DNA of 64,000 nt from Salticus scenicus (GCA_963930645.1 OZ005648.1:242735436-242799435); one strand, 5' to 3'; positions 1 through 12,268 are shown, counted from the stretch's first letter. A program made the numbers and translations. The notes: generated by a model not told the origin, from the sequence alone.

Positions 1-3000
1 TTTCTGGTAAAAGGTTTTCCTCGTCATTTAATTTTATGTAACCTGTGTCCATAGGAGTGTCTGTAGGTTTTGAATTTTCTAAACCGTATTTGACTATAAG
101 TTCTTGTATTTTGTGTGTTTGATCAAGAGTCATTGTATTTTCATTAGGACGATTAATATTTATCCCAAGATATTGTTTTGCTTCTCCCAAGTCTGTTAAC
201 GGGTATTCTTGTTTTAGTTTGTTTACAATTTCATTTATTTGTTGATCATTCCCCGCTATTAACAAATCATCGACATACACAAGTACATAAGTAGTTACAT
301 CGTTTTGTTTACGTTTATAAAGACACTTGTCGATTTGACTTTGAATAAAGCCTAAGTTAAGTAATGACTCATTCAATTTTAAATTCCATGCTCTCGCGGC
401 CTGCTTTAGCCCGTATATTGCCTTTTTTAATTTACACACCTTATGTTCTTCCCCGGATACCACGTATCCTTCTGGCTGATGCATATAAACATCTTCACTC
501 AATTTACCGTGTAAAAATGCAGTCTTGATATCAATATGTCTAAGACTTAAATTCTTATAAAGACTCATTGCCAAAAAACTTCTCAAAGTTGTGTGAGACG
601 CCACTGGGGCGAAAGTCTCATCGTAGTCTATTCCATATTTTTGTGAAAAGCCCTTCGCAACCAGCCTAGCTTTGTATTTTTCAACACGGCCCTGACTGTT
701 ATATTTTGCTTTGAATGCCCATTTGCACCCTACTATTTTCATCCCTGGTGAAACCTCAACTAAATCCCAGGTGTCATTCTGCTTGAGTGAATTTATTTCA
801 TCTAATGTAGCATTGATCCAATTTTCCTTTTCTACAGGGTTTTCCATACTTATTATATCATCCCAGCATTTTGGTTCACTTATTCTTTCATTGTGTAATG
901 TGAATGCGAATCTATCTGGTGGTACCCCTTTATTAGATCTTTGTGATCTACGTGGAGTATTTTGAGAATTATCTGACACAACACTATCATTAGTTTCATC
1001 TATCTCTGAGTCTATTATTTGCAAATTTGGTGATTGATTTTTATTATCACTTTTCTCATCATTGTTTTGTGATGTGTCATATTTAAGTATCGCTTGTTTT
1101 TCATTTTCTACAAATTTTACGGTTCGACTAATAATTATGTTTTTGCCATTTGTACAGATCCTATATCCTTTACTTCTATTGTCGTACCCTACGAATATGC
1201 CTTCCTGTGCCGTATTATCTAATTTTCCTCTGTGTACCTTTTGTACGTATGCATAGGCACGACAACCAAATGGTTTTAACATTGATAAGTCAGGTTTTCG
1301 ACCTGTCCATAATTCATAAGGTGTCAATTCACACGAAGATGTTGGGAGTCTATTTTGCAAGTAAACTGCGGTATTTATTGCCTCCCCCCAGAAAGAATTT
1401 GGTAAATTGCCATCTTTTAATAAACAACGTGCCATTTCAACTAAGGTACGATTTTTACGTTCAGCAGTTCCATTTTGAGAAGCTGAATAGGGAACAGTGA
1501 ATTGGTGGTCTATACCTAATTTTGTTAAGTATTCATTTAATTCTGTCCCGGTATACTCTCCTCCGTTGTCGGAGCGGATTGCATGCAAAGTTCGTCCGAA
1601 TTTATTTGATGTCATTGCGATATATTCCCTCAATTTTGCAAAAACTTCATCCTTTTTTCTCAGTAGGTATATTACTGTAAATCGACTAAAATCGTCTATA
1701 AAAGTTAAAAAATAGTATTTTCCACCGACCGTGGGGGTTGTCATTGGTCCACACAAGTCAGTGTGTACCAACTCTAGTGCTTTAGTTGCCCTAAACTGAG
1801 CCTTTTTGGGATAAGGATTGTCCGTTAATTTAGTTAATATGCAAGTTTCACATGCATTATCATGTTTGCAGTTGTCTAGTTTTATCCCAACTGCCATGTT
1901 GTTGTTTACCAATCGTTTTATATGACTAATGTTTCTATGGCCTAATTTAATGTGCCATTTATCAATGCAATTTGTATTTTCACATATTTTTACCATGTTT
2001 ATAGTGTGTGTTGTATCATAGCTAACTTTGCATTCGTATAAATTGTTGTTAATGTAACCTTCAATGCATGTTTCTCCTTCATGCATTATTTTGCATGATT
2101 TGTTTTCAAATATTGCTACACAACCATTTTCAGTAGCTTCTTTTACAGATATGAGGTTTGTCTCTATCTCCGGTACATATAAAACATTTTTCAATATTAT
2201 AGTATTATGTGTGTTATTGGAATTTATGGTGTTTAATTTCACAGACCCATGACCCAGGGATTCTATCTCCTGTCCATTCGCGATTGTTACGCGTGAATTA
2301 TTATGATTAAATTCATGAAATTTATTCCTATCATTGCATACATGCGTTGAACAACCTGAGTCTACATACCAATTGTTAGATTTCTCACCGATAAATAGAG
2401 TGAATATTTTATCGTTAGGTTTTTTATTTTCACTCTCAGTAATAAGAGCCCTATCCGCGTTATGTCTGTCCTGAGAGTACATACCAGATTTGAAAGTTGA
2501 TCTGGCATTGCTGGCTTTTGTTTGTTTCAGAGTCTTTTCTTTATTTTTATTTTTAAGATGCCAGCATTCTTCAATTGTATGCGATTTTTTTTTACAATAA
2601 CGGCAGAACTTTGAATTTTCTGGTTTCGGTTTAAATTTAACCTTTAACACTGAATTATTTTCAGATTTGTTTTCTTTTCTTTTAGAAAATTCATCAATCA
2701 ATTTCGAGCGTATAAACTCTGGTACAAGATCCTTTTCATCACGCGATTCTAAAGCGGTAATTAATACATCATAACTTGGAGGTAAGGAACAGAGCATTAG
2801 GGCTGAAAGGTGCCTGTCATTTATTTCTTCTCCGAGCGATACTAACTTATCTCGCAATTGATAGATGTTAGTTAAGTGGTCTATCATATCGCCACCTTCA
2901 GTTAATTTCGTAGAGTAAAGCTTTCTAAGCAAAAATAGTTTACTGCTGAGGGTTGAACGCTCATGTACAGCTTTTAAGGCGTTCCAGCATTCTTTAGCGG

Positions 3001-3229
3001 TCTCAAGATTTTTGACATGGATTATTTGATTATCCTCTATTAAGAGGTTTATAATGGCTCGTGCTTTCCTATTTTTGTTATTCCATGTGTCCGTAATAGG
3101 ATTCGGAGCATCGTTAAGAACCACGGAATATAAATCTTCCTTTTGGAGAAACATTTCTAATTTAAATTTCCACACATCATAATTTTGTGCGTTAAGTTTT
3201 TCAATTATAGTGTCCTTGAGGATACTCAT
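1..3229 (-). CDS. Ty1/copia gag-pol polyprotein, 3' part cut by window edge
   Basis: One uninterrupted minus-strand frame begins at an ATG at 3229 (MSILKDTIIEKLNAQNYDVW) and is still open at base 1, at least 1,076 codons. Domain order is that of copia. A copia-type gag comes first, then a CCHC zinc knuckle near residue 208 (FCRYCKKKSHTIEEC). The aspartic protease motif is near 288 (WYVDSGCSTHVC). The integrase zinc-binding segment is near 425 (WHIKLGHRN). The integrase core follows, with HTDLCGP near 489, RSDNGGEY near 552 and NGTAERKNR near 588, about 35 residues after the second Asp. The reverse transcriptase has KWAFKAKY near 713, then KLKKAIYGLKQAARAW and the YVDDLL active site near 985. 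RNase H and the 3' LTR would lie beyond base 1. Integrase before reverse transcriptase distinguishes it from gypsy and BEL. No stop or frameshift was found, so it may be a young, potentially active copy. Confidence 0.95.
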   Translation of the reverse strand, partial: MSILKDTIIEKLNAQNYDVWKFKLEMFLQKEDLYSVVLNDAPNPITDTWNNKNRKARAIINLLIEDNQIIHVKNLETAKECWNALKAVHERSTLSSKLFLLRKLYSTKLTEGGDMIDHLTNIYQLRDKLVSLGEEINDRHLSALMLCSLPPSYDVLITALESRDEKDLVPEFIRSKLIDEFSKRKENKSENNSVLKVKFKPKPENSKFCRYCKKKSHTIEECWHLKNKNKEKTLKQTKASNARSTFKSGMYSQDRHNADRALITESENKKPNDKIFTLFIGEKSNNWYVDSGCSTHVCNDRNKFHEFNHNNSRVTIANGQEIESLGHGSVKLNTINSNNTHNTIILKNVLYVPEIETNLISVKEATENGCVAIFENKSCKIMHEGETCIEGYINNNLYECKVSYDTTHTINMVKICENTNCIDKWHIKLGHRNISHIKRLVNNNMAVGIKLDNCKHDNACETCILTKLTDNPYPKKAQFRATKALELVHTDLCGPMTTPTVGGKYYFLTFIDDFSRFTVIYLLRKKDEVFAKLREYIAMTSNKFGRTLHAIRSDNGGEYTGTELNEYLTKLGIDHQFTVPYSASQNGTAERKNRTLVEMARCLLKDGNLPNSFWGEAINTAVYLQNRLPTSSCELTPYELWTGRKPDLSMLKPFGCRAYAYVQKVHRGKLDNTAQEGIFVGYDNRSKGYRICTNGKNIIISRTVKFVENEKQAILKYDTSQNNDEKSDNKNQSPNLQIIDSEIDETNDSVVSDNSQNTPRRSQRSNKGVPPDRFAFTLHNERISEPKCWDDIISMENPVEKENWINATLDEINSLKQNDTWDLVEVSPGMKIVGCKWAFKAKYNSQGRVEKYKARLVAKGFSQKYGIDYDETFAPVASHTTLRSFLAMSLYKNLSLRHIDIKTAFLHGKLSEDVYMHQPEGYVVSGEEHKVCKLKKAIYGLKQAARAWNLKLNESLLNLGFIQSQIDKCLYKRKQNDVTTYVLVYVDDLLIAGNDQQINEIVNKLKQEYPLTDLGEAKQYLGININRPNENTMTLDQTHKIQELIVKYGLENSKPTDTPMDTGYIKLNDEENLLPE

Positions 3230-3796
3230 TTTAATATTTCAATTTTGTTTTCTTTCTAGTTTATAATAACTACAATTTTATATTTAATCATTCATATGTT
3301 TATTTTAAACATTCTTTTATTTCTATACTTTCGTTTTCAAGAAACAAAAAGAAAACATATTTATTTATTTTCGCTTACATTTTTTTTATCATTATTATTA
3401 GCAAAATAATATTATTTTAAATGAAGCAAATGTTTCTTCAAATATGCAAAGAAAAAAAAAACTGTCAAGAATAAATTCAAAGTTTCGATTTAGCGCGTCA
3501 GTAGCATAATCTTTTAGAATTCACAGAAGAAACTTTTATCAAATATTTAAATTCAAGATTTATATGGTAAGTAAAATGCACTTACCCTGTATATGAGTAT
3601 CCTATGAGGCTTGCAGAACCAGATGAATTTATTCCATGTATGAAAAGAAGAACCAATTTCTATTTTCTTTTATAAACATCTTTTCTGCTAAGCTATTCAA
3701 AAGATAATTTCAAATATATAAATAATGATGTTTCAATTTAATTAAACCAGCCTCATTTAGCTTGGTTTGTGTATTAGGAAATTATATATTATTTTA
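3230..3796 (-). other. Untranslated leader of the copia element
   Basis: Non-coding AT-rich stretch between the gag ATG and the candidate 5' LTR on the minus strand, about 570 nt. A primer binding site should sit next to the LTR; I could not match one to a standard tRNA 3' end, so the LTR's inner boundary is less certain than its outer one. A GTAAGT-type sequence near 3570 could be a splice donor but has no supported partner. Confidence 0.4.
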
Positions 3797-4103
3797 TGTT
3801 GCATTCTTTTTGTGGGAATAAAAATGAACCCACGTATTATCCTTTTAATCACATCTTTTATTATGAAAAACTGAACATCGAAGAAGGAGAAAAGAAAAAA
3901 AAACGAAAAATACATTATTACATGTAGATAGAAACACAGACGGCCAATCAGAAAAACAAATGCGTCATAGCGTCGTCACAATGTAGATGTATATATGCAT
4001 GAAGAAATAAAAGAGTCAAATGAAATGTTTTTAGAATAATATGAAAATGAAAGTTTTTGTAATTATTGAAAGAATGTCATTTTGAGTTTATTTCTCACCA
4101 ACA
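3797..4103 (-). repeat. Candidate 5' LTR of the copia element
   Basis: Read on the minus strand this ~307-bp segment starts TGTTGGTGAG and ends GAATGCAACA, giving a perfect 5-bp terminal inversion (TGTTG/CAACA) typical of LTRs. It has an AATAAA near 3860. The outer boundary is supported independently: from 4104 onward the sequence aligns with the ~173-bp repeat array to the right, while 4103 and below does not. The partner LTR is outside the window, so direct identity cannot be tested. Confidence 0.5.
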
Positions 4104-5606
4104 AATTCAGCATAAACGCATTAAAGTGCGCGCTTAAATTAAAAATTCGTCCATAGGCTCTAATGTTACGAAATTCTTTCGTGTGTCTTTGTAAACGAAC
4201 CATAAACATTGTATACACCAGTAAAAACTATTCAGCTTATTTTGCGTTTAAAATTAATAATTGTTCCAAATTTAACATCGTTTGGATGACTAAGTGACAT
4301 TGTCAGAACACTTTTGTAAGGTCCTGTACATTAATTAGAAAGCTTAAGAGCACATATTTTCTTCAAGCAACATAAGTTTAAGCATCTTACTCACGTACTC
4401 TAGTTTCATTTTCTTCATTGCAAAGTAATGATATTAAAATGCGTTTAAACGAAATTCACCCCATACGCCGTAATGTTAAGAATTTTGGCGTGTCCCTGTA
4501 CACAGTTTATAAAAAATATAGCAATGAAAATTATACAGCTACTTATATGGAAAGCTGGAATGTGTGCGCCAATTTGCAAGTCAATCGAAGGATTTTTGCG
4601 GCCGCTATTGCGGTACATACAAATTCTTCCCATAGGCCGTAAGGATAAGAAAAATTTTGGCGTGTCCCTGTACACGAACAACAAAGGGAATACACACCTA
4701 ACACTATACAGCTAATTCCGTTGGGCTCGTGAATATGTGTACCAAATTGCAAGTCTATAGCGTTATTTATGGGGCCGCTATCGCGGTACATACAAATTCT
4801 TCGCATAGGCCGTAATGATAAAAAAAACTTTGGCGTGTCCCTGTACACGAACTACAAATGGAATGCACACCCAAAACTATACAGCTAATTTCGTGGGGAT
4901 CATGCACATGTGTACAAAGTTTCAAGTCAATAGCGTGGTTTTTACGGCCGCTATCGCACGACAGACAGACAGACAGACGGACGGACCGACGGAACCCAAA
5001 ATCCTTTTGAGTCTCAACAGAGGGCCTCCACTGACGTTTCGGCAAAAATTGAAGTCAATAGCTTGATTTTTGCGGCGGCTATCGCGGTACATACATATTC
5101 TTCCCATAGGCCGTAATGATAGAAAATCTTTGGCGTGTCCTTGTACACGAACTACAAATGGAATACACACCTAAAACTATACATCTGATTCCGTAGGGCT
5201 TATGAACATGTGTACCAAATTGCAAGTCGAAAGCGTGATTTTTGTGGCTGCTATCGCGGTACATACAAATTCCTCCCATAGGCCGTAATGATAATAAAAA
5301 CTTTGGCGTTATCCCTGTACACGAATTACAAATGGAATACACACCCAAAACTATACAGCTGATTTCGTGGGGCACATGAACACGTGTACCAAATTGCAAG
5401 TCAATAGCGTGATTTTTGTGGCCGCTATCGTGATACATACAAATTCCTCCCATATGCCGTAATGATAAGAAAAACTTTGGCGTGTCCCTGTATACGAACT
5501 ACAAATGGAGTACATACCAAAAACTATACAGCTGATTTCGTGGGGCTCGTGAACACGTGTACCAAATTTCAAGTCAATAGCGCTATTTTTGCGGCCGCTA
5601 TCGCGC

Positions 5607-5642
<36 letters not shown>

Positions 5643-5697
5643 CAGTCCAAAACCGTTTTGAGTCTCAACAGAGGGCCTCCACTGACGTTTCGGCAAT
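4104..5697 (+). repeat. Array of ~173-bp tandem repeats with microsatellite and conserved tail
   Basis: The landmark TGGCGTGTCCCTGTACAC recurs at 4485, 4658, 4831, 5131, 5304 and 5478, with a more diverged unit near 4178; most steps are 173-174 bp. Each unit carries CCCATAGGCCGTAATGATAA, then the landmark, then ACTATACAGCT, ATGTGTACCAAATTGCAAG, and a short inverted motif ATAGCG...CGCTAT. Two units (4960-5048 and 5607-5696) end in a (GACA)n microsatellite followed by the same ~60-bp tail, GAGTCTCAACAGAGGGCCTC and on. That explains the 300-bp step at 4831-5131. Units stay open in several frames only because their length and composition allow it; I see no protein. The array is related to the one at 47.6-48.4 kb. 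Confidence 0.85.
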
Positions 5698-6330
5698 TAA
5701 GTGCTGTTTAACTAAGACATTTATGCATAAGGTAGCACTTTTGTTTTGAAATTAACGTTTGCCTAATTGCATAGAATGTGTGCAAATTCGCATGCCTAGA
5801 AATTTTATCATTGTGTATTTTAGCATCACAAAATTATAGTTATATAACTTGTACGCCCCTTTTATGTTCCTATAGTATTAGGTAATCTTCACTTGTCCAG
5901 ACTTTCAGATTAATATTTAAATAAAGATTTTTTTCATAAGATATTTGAAACATTCTTTTTTTAAACAAAAATAAATAAATAAATAAGATAAAGTAAAATA
6001 ATTAACTTCCGTTTGCATATTAATTAAATAATTATTTGTATTTAAAAACATATCCTAAGTATGTAAATGTTTTTAAATATCCTTTTCTTTTAAATTTATT
6101 AAACCACTGCTTCTTATTTATTTATTTATTTTTATTTATTTATTTTTTTTTTGATGAATCTGTCACATTATTTTAGGGTTTGCCTTCGTAAAAGATTTTT
6201 GATATTATTTCATTCACAAATGTAATTTAAAAAATTTGGCTCTCACACTACTTAATCTTACCCTAAATTATTATAGACATACATTACAGTTTAAGGCACT
6301 ACGTACCATGTTATACACCAAATACTAACT
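5698..6330. other. AT-rich spacer, no gene
   Basis: No recognisable gene. It holds short (AAAT)n-type simple sequence near 5970-5990 and 6115-6150. Confidence 0.6.
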
Positions 6331-6338
6331 TTCTAGAA

Positions 6339-6635
6339 TAGAGTGACCATATTTTTTTCATTGACTTTGGGGACAAATATGGCGGTTTCCTCGAATTTCG
6401 AGGACAAAAATTAAATAAATAATTAAATCACCTTAAATTATAAAATTTTAATAATTTTTGTGTATAAAGCACCTAAAAGAACTTATTTCAGCTTATTTAT
6501 TATACATATAATAAATTGTTACATTAAAACATTAATAACTTTATAACCGGCGTCCCCAAATGTTTTGTAATTTTTTGGGGACGAAGGTAGTTTTCGAGGA
6601 CTGTCCTCGAGATTCGAGAACGTATGGTCAGCGTA
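6339..6635. mobile_element. hAT-type MITE with 8-bp target duplication
   Basis: The ends are TAGAGTGACCATA and, inverted, TACGCTGACCATA. Flanks are TTCTAGAA (6331-6338) and TTCTAGAG (6636-6643), an 8-bp duplication with one mismatch, the size made by hAT transposases. The 297-bp interior is non-coding. Just inside each end are CCTCGA-type inverted motifs and GGGGAC stretches that extend the pairing. Confidence 0.75.
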
Positions 6636-6649
6636 TTCTAGAGCTGTTT

Positions 6650-7525
6650 TTAGATTAGAGGAAATGCCTTGTTTAAACTGCTGGTCATACAGGACACAAC
6701 TTAAGATACAAATTAATAAAATTAACCCAAAAATATATTTAGCATACGTCCATCGCAATAGATTTAGATGGGAGGAAATGTACAATATAATCGTCGCAAG
6801 GACAAGAAACACAAAGCTTTGGAAAATCACTAAAGACAAGGAGCAAATTCAGTACGAAGAATGCAGCTCTTTCAGAAACGTCAATGGACAAATGTTCCCA
6901 GATGACAAATCCGCAGTTTTGTTGTCCACTACCAACCAATGCTCAATTTTATGAATGAGGTTGAAGTTGAGGTTGAGCGCGTGTTAAGTCACACTAGGGC
7001 TACATAAGGGGCAACTCTGCGACGGTCTACGACTCATTTACGAACGAGGACAAACCCATCTTGAGTAACGAGTGAAGTACTGTTAATGAATCCTGTAGCA
7101 CTGGTTTTGGAGATTTAATCCTGATAAACACTTTTCTTTGCGGGATTTACTTCTAGCAGTGGCATTTCTTAATCTTAGCAACTCCCCTGTACCGGATGGT
7201 CCTCCTAGTCATATGCTTGAAAACCTTGGCTGCAGCGAGAAACAAAGAGTAATTGACATCTTTAACATATCATGGAAGAAAAGGCGCCTATCACACAAAT
7301 AAAAAAGAGCCACAAGTGTCCCAATCAAGAAACCAAATAAGAATACTTGCTCCCCTGAAAATTTTAGACCTATTTCACTAACCTGTACAACAAGCAAAAT
7401 AATGGAAAAAATAATCTTAATTAGACTCCATTTTTTTTCTAGACAAGAACAACTTTTACCAGCGAGAAATATAGTTTTCGAAGGGGCCACAATAAAATTG
7501 ATAAAGTTCTGTATTTTGCCCAAGC
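6650..7525 (+). pseudogene. Jockey-like non-LTR retrotransposon, linker and RT fragment, broken
   Basis: Two pieces are readable. At 6664-6954 a frame contains RFRWEEMYNIIVARTRNTKL and KLWKITKDK, then a DDKSAV segment; this matches the region between the endonuclease and reverse transcriptase in jockey-type elements. At about 7130-7525 another frame reads LLLAVAFLNLSNSPVPDG, then HMLENLGC, an in-frame stop inside K*KRATSVPIKKPNK, ENFRPISLTCTTSKIMEKII and VFEGATI. These are the PDG, ENFRPISL and GFR-type motifs of the first RT blocks. The two pieces are out of frame and the catalytic palm with its YxDD box is absent. It is a dead 5'- and 3'-truncated copy, directly right of the hAT MITE and running into a SINE. 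Confidence 0.8.
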
Positions 7526-7529
7526 TTTT

Positions 7530-7687
7530 CGGGATATTTAGAATCTCAAACCTACTCACCATACTATAACTGCTGTTTTGGATCTTACTCCTAACAGGGA
7601 AAACACATCCATGTCCTGTCAGGGATTCGAACCAGGGCCCAACCGTGTGGGAGCTAGAGACGCTAACCACCACACCGTATGGGCGGC
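7530..7687 (-). mobile_element. tRNA-derived SINE relic
   Basis: On the minus strand, starting near 7687, a pol III A-box-like segment (GGTGTGGTGGTTAGCGTC) is followed about 35 nt later by a perfect B box, GGTTCGAATCC. The pair and its spacing are those of a tRNA head, here without a recognisable anticodon arm. It interrupts or abuts the end of the RT pseudogene. Confidence 0.65.
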
Positions 7688-7806
7688 ATTTATAACAATC
7701 TCAAATTGTTAAATTTTACAGACGAGAAATTTCGTATTTGTTGTATTTGTTTTGTCGTATTTGTTGTATAATTTAATGTATTTGAATTATTTTGTATGCC
7801 CTTGTA

Positions 7807-8003
7807 CAGTCGGTAACAAAAGTATCCGAACACTAGCAAAAATTCCTATATAAAAAAAGTAAAGTTAATACTGTTTTGTTAAATAAATCCTTGTCGATTC
7901 ATGTTTTTATTCAGTGTAAGAACATGATTTTACAAGGATTTATTTAACAAAACAGTATTAACTCTAATTTTTGCTAGTGTTCGAATACTTTTGCTGCCGA
8001 CTG
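7807..8003. mobile_element. Tc1/mariner-type MITE (CAGTCGG ends)
   Basis: 197 bp flanked by TA on both sides (7805-7806, 8004-8005). The ends are CAGTCGGTAACAAAAGTAT and, inverted, CAGTCGGCAGCAAAAGTAT. The inverted repeat covers most of the element, so it folds almost end to end. It has no coding capacity. TA duplication and CAGT-type ends fit Tc1/mariner mobilisation. A more decayed relative lies at 31.73-31.96 kb. Confidence 0.8.
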
Positions 8004-8140
8004 TACATAAAGTTACGTTAACAAATGGATAAAAAAATTATTATTGGATTCAAAAGATTTCAAAACATATGTAATTATAGCAAAAATTGAACTTGGAAAA
8101 TTCTATCCCAAAACATTATTTTCTCTATTGCATATAAGTT

Positions 8141-8146
8141 AGAGAC

Positions 8147-8188
<42 letters not shown>

Positions 8189-8350
8189 AATAAATAAATA
8201 AATAAAATAAAGTATCATTTGTCGTTTCGATAGTAAACAAAGATTTTTTTAAGTTGATTTCTTTGAAAATCCACCTATTGCAATCACTTCGTTTATCTAT
8301 CTATTTACCAATATATCTATCAATCTATCTATCTATCTATCTATCTATCG
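8141..8350. repeat. Microsatellites (AAT)n, (AAAT)n and (TCTA)n
   Basis: Runs of AAT then AAAT at about 8141-8210, and TCTA at about 8295-8348, just before the ~150-bp array. Confidence 0.9.
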
Positions 8351-8354
8351 CTAT

Positions 8355-9625
8355 ATATATAATGGAAACTTTGTCATCAGGATAATTTCCGAAATAATAT
8401 TTCAAATTGAACCAAAGTTGGACAGCAAACTTTCATTACAAATATCTTGGATGAGTTCGTTAACCAAGTTGATCCGCCATTGTGTTTTCAGGTGACAACC
8501 ACTTGAAAATTTCAAATCAACATAGTAAAAGGTCTATTTAAAACCGGAATTGCTTAAATTTTGGTGTATAAATAGACCACATAAGGGTTTTAATGAACTT
8601 TATAAATGAACTTTATCTGCTATTTTTAACAAAATGTCGGATATCTTAGATTAAGTGGAGCCACTTAGAATCAGGTTTCCAATTGAAAATTTGTCATAAC
8701 GATAACGCTTGAAATACTGTATCAGTTCGAACCAAATTTGGACAATGAACTTAGCATACAAATATTTTTGACCAGTTCACTGGGCAATTTGATCCGCCAT
8801 TTTGGTTTCAAGTAGCTGTCACTTGAATCAGTCTGCCACTTGAAAATGTGCCATCACAATAACTTTTGAAATACGAAACTGATTCAAGCCAAAGTTGGAG
8901 AGTAAAGTTAAGGTTTAAATATCTTGGATAAGTTCGCTAAGCAACTTCCTTTCCAAGTGGCGGACATTACGATAACTTTTGCAATACTGAATCAATTCGA
9001 ATAAAATTTGCTTAGTCGACCTGTCATTCAAATAACTTAGATAAGTTTACTGAGCATCTCACTACGCCTTTTTGTTTCCAAGTGGCATCCACTTGCAGTC
9101 AGATTGCCACTTGAAAATATGTCATCATGATAACTTTTTAAATACTAAATTGATTATATACAAAGTTGGATAGTAAACTTACTGTTTAAATATCTTGGAT
9201 AAGTTCGCCGGGCAACATGCTCCGTCAATTTGTTTCCAAGTGGCGGCTACTTGAAAATTTAGTCTGTCGATAATTTTTGTAATATCAAATCAATTTGAAT
9301 TACAAACTTTCGCAGTGGACATATTATTCAAATATCTCAGATAAGTTTGCTGGACATCTGACTCCGCCTTTTTGTTTCCAAGTGGTGACCATTTGAAATT
9401 ACGATGACACTTGAAATTTTCTTTTCCGATTGCTTTAAAAATACTGAATCAATTAGAACGAAAGTTGAACTATAAACTTAGAATATAAATATCCTAGAAG
9501 ATTTTGGTGGACGAATTGCACCGTCATTTAGTTTCCAAGTTGTAGCCACTTGAAATCAGGCTGTCACTTGAAAATATATTACCACAACTTTTGAATTACA
9601 GAACGAATTCGAAACAAAGCTGGAC
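8355..9625. repeat. Degenerate ~140-160-bp tandem array
   Basis: The motif AAATATCTTGGATAAGTTCG and variants recur near 8440, 8758, 8916, 9028, 9188, 9329 and 9487. Shared companions are TCCGCCATTTTGTTTCCAAG, AGTGGC.GCCACTTGAAA, and GATAACTTTTGAAATAC.GA. Steps run from 112 to 318 bp with several near 160, so units have been lost or shortened. The CCAAGTGG/CCACTTG pairs give local dyad symmetry. A (TCTA)n microsatellite sits immediately at its left edge, as in the other arrays of this window. No protein frame is conserved between units. Confidence 0.75.
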
Positions 9626-9639
9626 TGTGAACATTTGCA

Positions 9640-12232
9640 TGCAAATAAATGTAGTTTTTATAAAAGTGTGCGATTTGCTCTCGCACAGCAGCCTCTGTCG
9701 GCGCAAATTATAACTATTATTTTTTCTTTACTAAAAAATAATACCCTTCACAAGAATATTTTTTTCGCAAACCGTGCCCAATTCTACCAATTTCTTCACC
9801 CGGTATATCTATTTGCATAACTTTATTACAGTAAAGATTCCCCATTAAGCAACTGGAGCATTTAAATTAAAACATTAAATTAATTTTAGTTTTTTTTTCT
9901 ATAATTAAGTCAATATATGTGTTATATGGTTTAATTCAAAGATAATTAAAATTAAATTTAAAACAACATTAGTTTTTTCCAATTCTGAAATCTACTTCTA
10001 AAAAAAATTCATAAAATACTTTTCTTCAACATTTAATTTTTTAAATAATTAAATCTATGTAGAATATTTTTACTTCTTGCTTTATACAAGTTAAATGCAA
10101 CAGAATATCGATTAGGATCGATTTTCCTATAAAATCAGTGAATCGTGATGAATTTCAGTTTCCAGCGTGTAATTAGTTTTCTATAATTAATCGGAGGCCT
10201 TCTACGTTTAATTATTGTAAATCCTAGTCATTACCTGACACATCCCAGTTATACTGCTTTCTAATGGCTAATGCTCCAAAGTTAGAAATTATGGAAAATA
10301 GATTAGCTTTTATTTATTGGCATTAAGTATTGAAAATATTTAGATGCTAAAGGAGTGAAGGTCTTTGACTGTGAGATAGAATAATTGTATATAATCTTGA
10401 TGCAGTAAGAAATTATTTCCTTCCAATAAAAAAGATTAAGCCAAGTGGGAAAAAAAAAGTTTACATATTTATTCATGTGAAGCGTATTATTTTAAAAATT
10501 GTAAGATTTTAATATTGACTAAAATGAGATAATCTCGTTAGCTAAATTTATTACGATATTTTTAAAATTTAAAGTCTTACTCATTAATAACGTTTATTTT
10601 ATTTCAAATTTTTAATTATAGCAATGAAACGATATTATGTTCTCATTTGTCCAATAAATTTAAATTTGTTACTTGAAACAAAAGAATCGAAAAAGCATAA
10701 ACTTAGAAAAACTATTTTGTATGTGAAGTATGTTCTTTTACTTATTAAAAAAATGAAATGTGTTATTTTTACATTTTTTTTTATCGACCAAATACACATG
10801 TTAGGTGTGCTGTAGTGTTTATAGGTGCTAAAACTGATTGATTGACTGTGTAAGTGGTGGAGTTTTATCCATGAGAAGGGTCTTTTTAATGGGTTTTAGA
10901 CAGTATGAACGGAAATAAAAAAGTAAAAAATAATTAAAAAATATATATAATTCACAAATGAGATAAAGAAGATTCTTTAAAAATATTCAAGCAATTCTTC
11001 TTCTACCTATAATAATTTTTACATTAATACTGAAATTACTACGTTAAAAAAATTACACTTTGAAATAGGTCTTTAAATAGAAATTTAAACCACCTAAACT
11101 GCAGATTTACGTTACTGCAGGATGTTAATGGTAATTATAATCATTTTCTGGTGGCAACATCTTTAATATCACATTCCATTCTTTAGGCTGGAACCGGTAA
11201 CTGAGCGTTGTTAAAATTGTTTCTATAAGTAAAAGAGGAAATGTTTTCTTTTATAATATGGATATAGAACCATGAATGAAATCAATTAATAATTGGTAGA
11301 ATTTAAAGCACACATTATAGAAACTAATACTTTTTATGTTTTGTGCCCAGGTTTTTACCGTGTCTACAATAGTAGAAAAATATCGAATTCAAGAATGCGC
11401 ATAAATATCTCACCAGTTCTACTTTATAAATTTCCAACTAGATTTTAGTGAATTTTATACCGTGAAATATGAATAAAACTTAATTGTTAACGAATCTATT
11501 GTCTAATATTTTCACAGTTTTTATTTTTATTTTTTTTTATCGTAAGAAGTTGATGAATAAAATTGTTATTTGTGAGTGCGTTTATTCATTATTTATTTTA
11601 AGAAAGTAGAAATTTTAATCTAAATAATACAAAACGAAAGGAAATATAAACTTCTGCGCATATTTAGAATCTCTCCCACTCCATTTTAAATATAAATAAA
11701 TCCCGCCATTGTTCTTATCTAAATTTTAATTCCATACATAAATTCATCGACAGTTTTTATCTTAATTTATCTCTTAGAGGTAAATTCTCCCGCTATGGGA
11801 GAGGGGTTGAATTAAACCTAAACATTCATGATGCAATATTTATATATATACAAGTATATATCAGCACATGCGTATTTTTCTAAATAAATAATTCAAGTTT
11901 TAATGCTGAGTAAGTGTTGTGGTGAAGCATAAATGAAGGACCAAGCTCTGAAACTATTTCTTACCATGGAAGTCAAACATATATTTTTTAGGGAAAAAAA
12001 AAAAAAAAAAGGAAAGAAATAAAGAAATGAAAATTGTTCTAAATTTTCAATACATTATGAAAAATTATTTTTTGAGAAGAGAAGAAATTATTCGGCAATG
12101 CAATATTTAGAAAAGATGTGCAGCTAAATTGTATACTCAAATGAAATGTAAAAATGATAGCGTATTTACACAAGAGATGCTTGTGAAAATTTCCATGCTC
12201 ATTTTTAGAAATGTGTTTATCAAACACATCCA

Positions 12233-12268
<36 letters not shown>

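Noticed and set aside
711..2252. Plus-strand frames opposite the copia gene
   Set aside because: Antisense shadows of the minus-strand gag-pol frame.
4445..5668. Several overlapping 80-124-codon frames on both strands
   Set aside because: They restate the 173-bp repeat in translation; differences between units do not preserve reading frame or amino acids.
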